DNA from: JANLQX01 sp043775075
GTDB lineage: Bacteria > Actinomycetota > Acidimicrobiia > Acidimicrobiales > JANYDT01
DNA: 6,320 bases
Reading direction: 5' to 3'
Assembly: GCA_043775075.1 (NCBI GenBank)
Contig: JAYVSS010000235.1
Coordinates: 1 to 6,320 of the forward strand
Under the pieces are notes generated by a model. That model saw only the letters and a list, made by a program, of their open reading frames with translations. It did no database searches and was not told the DNA's origin. The translations under genes and the position numbers were made by a program. Below, piece after piece: positions 1 through 4,667 of this stretch (within the stretch, counting starts at the first letter, position 1; each line of letters begins with the position of its first letter).

Positions 1-1259
1 TTGCGGCACTGACGGACCAGCTGGCGGCGTCGAGTAACTGTGCGTTTGCTCGATTGGCCTACATCGTGGGGTACCCCAACATCATCAAGACGGCGCGGAA
101 GTTGGGCATTACCACGCGAATCGACGCCGTTCCAGCGATGGCGCTGGGGGTGGAGGAGGTGCACCCATTGGAGATGGCCGGGGCCTATGCCACGCTCGCC
201 TCGGGTGGGGTCAAGCGCACGCCTTACCTCATCGAAGAGGTGCAGAACAGCAAGCGCCGGGTGCTCTTTCGGACCAAGGTGTCGAAGCAGCAGGTCGCCG
301 ACCCCAACTTGGTAAGTGTGCTTGTGGACGCGATGACGCAGGTGGTAACTCGCGGTACCGGCACGGCCGCGCAACTTCCCGGGCGGGCGGTGGCCGGCAA
401 GACCGGGACCACCAACGACTACGAAGACGCATGGTTCGTCGGCTTCACCCCGCAGCTCGCCACGGCGGTGTGGATGGGGGCTCCGAAGGCCAAAATTTCG
501 ATGCGGAATGTGGGGGGAATCAAGGTGTTCGGAGGCACGTATCCGGCGAGGATTTGGCGGGCCTATAGCCAGGCCGTGTTGGCCACGGCTCCGGTGCTGA
601 GCTTTCCCGCACCGGACTACCGCGTGTTCGGGAAGGGTGATTGCCTGGTGATCGCCAACGAACCCAAGGCCACTGATCAGGGGTTGGCGAATGCTCGATC
701 GAAGTCCGCCACCGTCTCGGGCTCGGGCTCGCCAGCCAAGACAACGAAGAAGCGACCGAAGACGACGAAGACGTCAACGACGTCAACGACGTCATCGCCC
801 GCCGCCGCCACGCCTGTCCAAGTCGTCAGTCCGGCGGAGCCGGGAGCAAGCGAAACTCAAGCTCTGAGTTCGCGTCCCGCTGTTTCGGCTCGTTCGGGCG
901 TGGGTGGACGCGGCTACTCCGTCTCGGTCCCCGGTGCCTCGGGCCCGACGGTGAAACGCCCCACGGTTACGGTTCCTCCCGTCGATCTTCGGCGGCCCGG
1001 ATCGGCTGGGCCACTGGTCGCTCGGGTCACGAGGACGCCGGGAAAGACCTGTCAGGACCGTCTCGGTTCGCTCACGATCAAGAAGAAAAGGAAGAAAGTC
1101 ACGGCAACGACCGTGGCAGCCAGCACCGACACCGGATTACAGGCACCGATTCAGGTGGCCAATACGGCACCTCCGGCGACGGTCGCGATCGAGCCGCCGG
1201 CCAACCCCGAGCCCGCGGCGGTGCCGGTGGCCACCACGCCTCCGGGTCCACCGCAGTAA
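1..1259 (+). CDS. Class A penicillin-binding protein (transglycosylase/transpeptidase), C-terminal part
   Basis: This is the 3' part of a bifunctional PBP that cross-links peptidoglycan outside the membrane. The frame is open from the left edge (first full codon at 3), so the true start, glycosyltransferase domain and Ser-x-x-Lys motif lie outside the window; the TTG at 54 is only an internal codon. In-window numbering counts the codon at 3 as residue 1. The second transpeptidase motif SSN (residues 10-12, in SSNCAFARL) and the third motif KTG (133-135, nt 399-407, in KTGTTNDYEDAWFVGFTP) are both intact, about 120 residues apart as usual. KTGTTNDYxDAWFVG is typical of class A rather than class B PBPs. 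The domain ends near GGTYPARIWRAY (about 177-188). A tail of roughly 190 residues follows, rich in Thr, Ser, Pro, Ala and Lys, with basic clusters and two cysteines (in GDCLV and KTCQD). Stop is TAA at 1257-1259. Likely ponA/PBP1A-like; the exact paralogue is not decidable here. Confidence 0.95.
   Translation, partial: AALTDQLAASSNCAFARLAYIVGYPNIIKTARKLGITTRIDAVPAMALGVEEVHPLEMAGAYATLASGGVKRTPYLIEEVQNSKRRVLFRTKVSKQQVADPNLVSVLVDAMTQVVTRGTGTAAQLPGRAVAGKTGTTNDYEDAWFVGFTPQLATAVWMGAPKAKISMRNVGGIKVFGGTYPARIWRAYSQAVLATAPVLSFPAPDYRVFGKGDCLVIANEPKATDQGLANARSKSATVSGSGSPAKTTKKRPKTTKTSTTSTTSSPAAATPVQVVSPAEPGASETQALSSRPAVSARSGVGGRGYSVSVPGASGPTVKRPTVTVPPVDLRRPGSAGPLVARVTRTPGKTCQDRLGSLTIKKKRKKVTATTVAASTDTGLQAPIQVANTAPPATVAIEPPANPEPAAVPVATTPPGPPQ
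771..797 (+). repeat. Three-copy 9-bp tandem repeat inside the PBP tail
   Basis: The unit acgtcaacg occurs at 771-779 and 780-788, with a one-base variant (acgtcatcg) at 789-797. The unit is a multiple of three, so copy changes keep the frame. It encodes Thr-Ser-Thr steps (TSTTSTTSS) within the Lys/Thr-rich start of the tail. It probably arose by replication slippage in low-complexity coding DNA. A regulatory role is not suggested. Confidence 0.85.
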
Positions 1260-1282
1260 GCAGCCACTACGGTGAACGCCTG

Positions 1283-1996
1283 ATGCCTGACCTTTCGTCT
1301 CTGCTCGCCGTTCAGCAACACGACACCGCAATCGTCCAACTGCATCATCGCCGCAGCCACCTTCCCGAGCACCAACTCGTCGTCGAGTTGGAGGCGTCAC
1401 GTCTGGCGTTGGAGACGAAGCGCGCCCCCGCGGTGGTGAAGGAAGCGGCCTTGAGCACCCGTCAGGCGTCATTGGAGGCGCAGATCGCTGAGGTCGATGC
1501 CAAGATCACGTCGGCCGACCGGTCGCTCTACGGAGGCACCGTCACCGCAACTCGTGAACTGCAGGCGTTGGAGGCGGACCTGGCCTCGTTGAAGCGTCGA
1601 CGCAACGAACTCGAAGACCTCGAACTTGAGGTGCTGGTCGAGCGTGAGCCGATTGACGCCACACTTGCCGCCAGTGCCGCGGAGCTCGCAGATCTCGACG
1701 CACAAGTGGGCGAAGCTCGCGCCGCCGAGGTCCACGCCGCGCAGACGGTCGATGCTTCGGCGGTGAGCGAAGCGGAGGCGCGCGCCTCGGCGGTGGCGGG
1801 CGTGGATGGCCCATTGCTGGCCCGATACGACGCGATCCGGGCGAAGAACAAGGGCATCGGGATTGCCCGCCTGGAGGGCGGGACGTGTGGTTCCTGCCGG
1901 CTCAAGATTGCGTCGGTGGAACTCGACCGGATCCGTATCCTCGGTCCCGACGCCATCGTCACCTGCGACGAGTGCGGTGCCCTGCTTGCCCGGTAA
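1283..1996 (+). CDS. Coiled-coil protein with C-terminal C4 zinc ribbon (zf-RING_7 / CT398-like family)
   Basis: This 237-residue protein has the two-part layout of the bacterial zinc-ribbon family often annotated as 'C4-type zinc ribbon domain-containing protein'. The N-terminus (PDLSSLLAVQQHDTAI) matches the usual family opening. Residues about 5-180 are rich in Ala, Glu, Leu and Arg in heptad-like order, with no membrane segment, and should form a long helical hairpin coiled coil. The C-terminus has two knuckles, CGSC (Cys202, Cys205) and CDEC (Cys228, Cys231), fitting one zinc ion. The family is thought to bind nucleic acid or act as a scaffold, but its molecular role is not settled. The ATG at 1283 is the natural family start. 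A weak GGTGA (1271-1275) lies eight bases before it. The gene starts 23 bases after the PBP stop, so co-transcription is likely. Confidence 0.92.
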   Translation: MPDLSSLLAVQQHDTAIVQLHHRRSHLPEHQLVVELEASRLALETKRAPAVVKEAALSTRQASLEAQIAEVDAKITSADRSLYGGTVTATRELQALEADLASLKRRRNELEDLELEVLVEREPIDATLAASAAELADLDAQVGEARAAEVHAAQTVDASAVSEAEARASAVAGVDGPLLARYDAIRAKNKGIGIARLEGGTCGSCRLKIASVELDRIRILGPDAIVTCDECGALLAR

Positions 1997-2011
1997 GCGC
2001 GCGTACTAGCG

Positions 2012-2536
2012 ATGATGTTGTGGTTTGCCGTCCCGAGCATCCTTGCGGTGTTCGCCATCTTTCGCGACGCTTCGGTCGACTATCGATTGGTCGGCCTCGG
2101 CGCGTTGTTACCGGATCTGATCGACGGGGTGATCGCACGGCGTATGGCCTGGGCCCATAGTGTCATCGTCGTGGTCGGCGTGCTCTTCGGCCTCATGCTC
2201 GTCACCATAGGCCGCCGCCCGCTGCGCAAAAAGCTCCTGGCGATTCCGATCGGGATGTTTGGTCACCTGGTGCTCGACGGTGCGTGGCTGAATACGGCGG
2301 CGTTTTGGTGGCCGCTCACCGCAGGAGTACGCACCCCGATTCCGATGGTGGAACGCGGGCTGGCGTCGGCCGTGGTGGCGGAAGTTCTCGGCGCCCTGGC
2401 GCTGGTGTACTTCGTCAAGCGATGCAAACTCGCCACACCCTCTCGCCGCCGGTTATTTCTCCGTACCGGCACCCTCGATCCCCGCCTCGTCGACCCGGCA
2501 TCCAATCCGCTCCGCCGCCGCTCACCGGGCCGGTAG
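2012..2536 (+). CDS. Small multi-pass membrane protein, YdjM/DUF457-like (putative metal-dependent hydrolase)
   Basis: This 174-residue integral membrane protein has hydrophobic stretches at about residues 3-17, 26-42, 49-67, 75-91 and 116-134. Its tail (136-174) is strongly basic and probably cytoplasmic. Polar residues sit at membrane edges in a pattern recalling the DUF457/YdjM group of membrane-bound putative metal-dependent hydrolases: LLPDLID (Asp35, Asp38), AHS (His49), GHLVLDG (His85, Asp89) and FWWP (98-101). The Asp/His residues could bind metal; that is inference, and no substrate can be named. The assignment rests on motif spacing and topology alone and is tentative. ATG codons at 2012 and 2015 are equally possible starts. 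It begins 15 bases after the zinc-ribbon stop and ends 12 bases before the next gene, so it sits inside the operon. Confidence 0.82.
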   Translation: MMLWFAVPSILAVFAIFRDASVDYRLVGLGALLPDLIDGVIARRMAWAHSVIVVVGVLFGLMLVTIGRRPLRKKLLAIPIGMFGHLVLDGAWLNTAAFWWPLTAGVRTPIPMVERGLASAVVAEVLGALALVYFVKRCKLATPSRRRLFLRTGTLDPRLVDPASNPLRRRSPGR

Positions 2537-2548
2537 GCAACCCGTAGC

Positions 2549-3148
2549 GTGAATGAACGTATGGAGTCGTTGATCAAACGGGTGGCGGTGTACTGCGGGT
2601 CCTCGTCGGGCCACGATCCACGGTTCACCGAACATGCCATGGCGCTCGGTTCGTTGCTGGCTGAGCGGGGACTGGAGCTGATCTACGGCGGCGGGCGGGT
2701 TGGCCTTATGGGGTCGGTGGCCGATGCGGTGCTGGCCGGTGGTGGGGCGGTGCACGGCGTGATCACCGTGGATTTGTTGAACGCCGAGGTCGGTCACGTT
2801 GGCCTCACCCGGTTGGAGGTGGTGGACACGATGCACACCCGTAAGGCCCGTATGGGTGAACTGGCCGACGGGTTCCTTGCCCTGCCCGGCGGGTTTGGCA
2901 CGTGGGAGGAACTCACCGAAATGCTGACGTGGACGCAGCTCGGAATTCAGCGCAAGCCGATTGCGCTGTGCAATACCAACGGGTTCTGGGACCCACTTAT
3001 TGAACAGACGCGCGTGGCCGTTTCGTCTGGTTTCGTGAAAGCCCAACATGGCGAGTTGCTGCGGGTTGGTGTCGATCCCGCATCTGCTCTCCATGCGCTC
3101 ATGTCACCGGTCCCGTTGCCCATGCCGAAGTGGGCCGATCGTTCGTAG
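2549..3148 (+). CDS. LOG family protein (TIGR00730), cytokinin riboside 5'-monophosphate phosphoribohydrolase-like
   Basis: This is a cytosolic Rossmann-fold protein of the LOG ('lonely guy') family, whose characterised members cleave nucleoside 5'-monophosphates (cytokinin ribotides, or AMP in some bacteria) into base plus ribose 5-phosphate. From the GTG at 2549 it has 199 residues, normal for the family. The N-terminal strand RVAVYCGSSSG (11-21), the phosphate-binding YGGGRVGLMG (46-55), MHTRKARM (95-102) and the signature PGGFGTWEE (113-121, catalytic-type Glu121) are all intact, so an active enzyme is expected. The start is ambiguous. GTG 2549 has only a weak AGG eleven bases upstream, and ATG 2561 removes four residues without touching the fold. 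It is last in the plus-strand run and converges on the oxidoreductase gene. The true substrate in this organism is unknown. Confidence 0.94.
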   Translation: MNERMESLIKRVAVYCGSSSGHDPRFTEHAMALGSLLAERGLELIYGGGRVGLMGSVADAVLAGGGAVHGVITVDLLNAEVGHVGLTRLEVVDTMHTRKARMGELADGFLALPGGFGTWEELTEMLTWTQLGIQRKPIALCNTNGFWDPLIEQTRVAVSSGFVKAQHGELLRVGVDPASALHALMSPVPLPMPKWADRS

Positions 3149-3149
3149 A

Positions 3150-3187
3150 TTGTATGCGCGCTGTGCAAGTAATCAGCGCGCTTGTAA
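3150..3187. terminator. Hairpin between convergent genes, possible bidirectional terminator
   Basis: A perfect 8-bp inverted repeat (gcgcgctg at 3156-3163, cagcgcgc at 3174-3181) encloses a 10-base loop. Beyond one T/T mismatch, five more pairs (3150-3154 with 3183-3187, two of them G-U) extend the stem. The 3' arm overlaps the last codons and the stop of the minus-strand oxidoreductase gene, and the 5' arm begins two bases after the LOG stop. Neither side has a clear T-tract, so it is not a textbook intrinsic terminator. Its place at a convergent junction is the main argument. Confidence 0.45.
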
Positions 3188-4162
3188 ATTGTCGATCACC
3201 GCGGAAATCTGATCCGCCGGGGCCGGCGCCTGAAGGTTGAGTCCAAGGCGGTCAACCAGGCCCCCGTATCGATGGTGGAGTTGGTCGGCAACTTCGGTGG
3301 GGTCGCCCCGCACGGTGAACAGCTCGACGAGTTCATCCGGCACGAGCCGAGTGAGTTCGTCCCAGCGTTGGGCTCGGGCCAGAGCATCAGCTTGCGGCTG
3401 GAGATCGCCGAGCCCGTGGTGGTCGAGCACCGGCGCATACGCGGGAGTGGCGGCGTAAAATCCGATGCGTTTGCGCACCGCCAGTTCACCTTCAGCTAAA
3501 GCATCAGCGGTGGTGCCGAGGATGACGAATGCGCTGTGCACCACGACGGGCCGCCGCCCGTGGGCATGAAGCGCGGGGAGCGTCACGGCCGCGAGATACG
3601 ACGGACTGGTGAACGGATGACCGAGGAAACCATCCGCCAACGCCCCGGCCACGGCCGTCATTTTCGGCCCGACCCCGGCGAGATAGATCGGCGGGGGTCC
3701 GAACATGTGGCGCTCCGGGGCAAAGTTCTCGTTCATCAACGTGTGTTTGTAGTGCTCGCCGCGAAAGTTCAGCGGCTCGTCGTTTTGCCACGCGGCGAAG
3801 ATGGCTCGCAGGGCGAGCACGAACTCGTACATGCGTTCGGCCGGCGACGACCAGGGCATGGAGAACCGGTTAGCAATGTGGCCCCGAACCTGCGAGCCGA
3901 GGCCGAGAATGAATCGTCCGCTGGACAGTTGGGCGAGGGCGTAGGCCGGGTACGCAACCGTCATCGGCGTGCGGGCGAATGCGATGGCGACGCCCGTGCC
4001 GAGGGTCATCGTGGTCGTGGCGTCGGCCGCCCGCACAAGCGAAAGAAACGGATCATTACGGTTCTCCGTGGTCCACAGCGCGCCGTACCCGGCGGCCTCG
4101 GCCTCACGGGCCACCGCAGGTGCGTCAAGAAGTGAAAGCGCAGCAAACCGATCGATTTCCAC
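3173..4162 (-). CDS. LLM-class F420-dependent oxidoreductase, MSMEG_2256 type (TIGR03617-like)
   Basis: This 329-residue, full-length member of the bacterial luciferase-like TIM-barrel superfamily uses coenzyme F420 as hydride carrier; the substrate is unknown. Diagnostic segments run in family order: AEAAGYGALWTTE (21-33) with NDPFL after it, AIAFARTPMTVAY (59-71), GRFILGLGSQVRGHI (82-96), RFSMPW plus PAERM, a GEHYKHTLM block, PPPIYLAGVGPKM, ADGFLGHPF, and a C-terminal RYGGLVDRLGL. The FxLGLGSQVxxHI...RFSMPW run is why I choose the MSMEG_2256 type over other LLM groups. No signal peptide is present, so it is cytosolic. The GTG at 4162 is the only usable start, as no ATG, GTG or TTG lies in frame between it and the stop at 4303-4301. 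It has an AGGT eight bases upstream and, overlapping that, a TANNNT hexamer. Immediately upstream on the same strand is the dehydrogenase remnant. Confidence 0.95.
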   Translation of the reverse strand: MEIDRFAALSLLDAPAVAREAEAAGYGALWTTENRNDPFLSLVRAADATTTMTLGTGVAIAFARTPMTVAYPAYALAQLSSGRFILGLGSQVRGHIANRFSMPWSSPAERMYEFVLALRAIFAAWQNDEPLNFRGEHYKHTLMNENFAPERHMFGPPPIYLAGVGPKMTAVAGALADGFLGHPFTSPSYLAAVTLPALHAHGRRPVVVHSAFVILGTTADALAEGELAVRKRIGFYAATPAYAPVLDHHGLGDLQPQADALARAQRWDELTRLVPDELVELFTVRGDPTEVADQLHHRYGGLVDRLGLNLQAPAPADQISAVIDNLQAR

Positions 4163-4175
4163 GAACGCAAACCTA
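4163..4175 (-). promoter_or_regulatory. Possible -10 element / weak ribosome site before the F420 oxidoreductase
   Basis: On the minus strand TAGGTT (4175-4170) fits TANNNT and ends seven bases before the GTG at 4162, which would allow a leaderless transcript. The same bases contain AGGT, which could act as a weak Shine-Dalgarno site instead. No convincing -35 is seen at 17-base spacing. Only one of the two readings can be right, and the call is weak. Confidence 0.25.
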
Positions 4176-4194
4176 CGGCCCCTTACGGAACGAG

Positions 4195-4641
4195 TACAGC
4201 CTTGATGACGGAAGTGGCCGCCGATCTCTCGGCGATCGTCGGTCTCGCCGGCGGTGTTGAGCGCCGTGGTGCCATCGGTCGTCGGCAGGAAAACACCAAC
4301 TCATCTGCGCGCTGACAGTATGCAGGCCTACCATCGAGGCAGAACCGACACTGCTGACACCGCGGCCCGGTGAGGACCACGTGGTCACCCCCCGGACGTG
4401 GTGAACGTCGGGGCCCACAGCCTCGATCACGCAGCGCCTTCGTGGCCGAGCACCACTGGGAATCGGAGGTCCGGAAGGTATCGTGCGGCCACCCCAATGT
4501 CGGTGTGGCAGACACCAACGGCGGCGATGCGAACGAGCACTTCACCGGCCCTGGGTTCGTCGAGCTCACACGGCGTGGGGACGAAACCGCCATTGGCCGA
4601 GGGGTCACGAGGGCGGTGACGTGCACGGTCACAGTTTGCAT
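4195..4641 (-). pseudogene. Decayed, 3'-truncated zinc-dependent alcohol dehydrogenase (MDR family), N-terminal half only
   Basis: A remnant of a zinc-dependent medium-chain dehydrogenase, spread over three minus-strand frames. It opens at ATG 4641 (MQTVTVHVTALVTP). It moves near 4596 to a frame with ELDEPRAGEVLVRI, the catalytic-zinc CHTD (Cys at 4510-4508) and GHEGA (4447-4433), which stops at TGA 4429-4427. VIEAVGPDVHHVR resumes from 4430 in the third frame. Near 4388-4393, a run of six G, it returns to the first frame for GDHVVLTG and the structural-zinc site (Cys-x2-Cys-x2-Cys-x7-Cys in PRCQQCRFCLDGRPAYC). Near 4284-4288 it shifts again to DGTTALNTAGE and GGHFRHQG. Restoring one base at each of four sites rejoins the protein. 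The NAD-binding domain (roughly the last 220 residues of a protein usually about 370 long) is absent. A 152-residue open frame starting at ATG 4641 is only a shifted reading. It is inactive, unless the indels are sequencing errors; even then truncation remains. Confidence 0.85.
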
Positions 4642-4667
4642 GAGCGCCGCGTGATTAGAGTCGACCT
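4635..4667 (+). promoter_or_regulatory. Candidate promoter and leaderless start for the CocE/NonD hydrolase
   Basis: TAGAGT (4656-4661) fits the actinobacterial -10 pattern TANNNT. Its last T is six bases before the ATG at 4668, the spacing expected if transcription starts at the initiation codon. TTGCAT (4635-4640) is a possible -35, but its 15-base spacer is short. AGAG (4657-4660), seven bases before the ATG, could instead serve as a weak ribosome site. The intergenic space is only 26 bases, so any other promoter must overlap the dehydrogenase remnant. Confidence 0.3.

Noticed and set aside
40..315. 91-codon plus-strand frame near the left edge
   Set aside because: Out of frame with the PBP and made of Arg/Trp/Ser-rich sequence; it is an overlapping shadow.
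54..1259. TTG at 54 as the true start of the PBP gene
   Set aside because: The frame is open to the left edge and upstream codons encode the conserved SSNCAFAR segment, so the gene starts outside the window.
1528..2058. Long antisense open frame (176 codons) opposite the zinc-ribbon gene
   Set aside because: Arg/Ser/Ala-rich composition with no motif, fully opposite a recognisable gene. It is typical of mirror frames in high-GC coding DNA.
2522..3094. 190-codon open frame antisense to the LOG gene
   Set aside because: The opposite strand carries intact LOG motifs; this frame shows no family pattern and has a Gln/His/Arg-rich shadow composition.
3536..4135. 199-codon plus-strand frame opposite the F420 oxidoreductase
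   Set aside because: The minus strand matches a known family along its full length; the plus frame is Arg/Gly/His-rich with no recognisable feature.
4219..4234. Small hairpin (cgccga / tcggcg, four-base loop) as a terminator
   Set aside because: It lies inside former dehydrogenase coding sequence, has no T-tract, and such short stems are expected by chance at this GC content.
4183..4641. 152-codon minus-strand frame as an intact small zinc protein
   Set aside because: Only its first 14 or so residues and the Cys-rich block look like a dehydrogenase; the stretches between are out-of-frame translations of conserved dehydrogenase sequence found in the other two frames.
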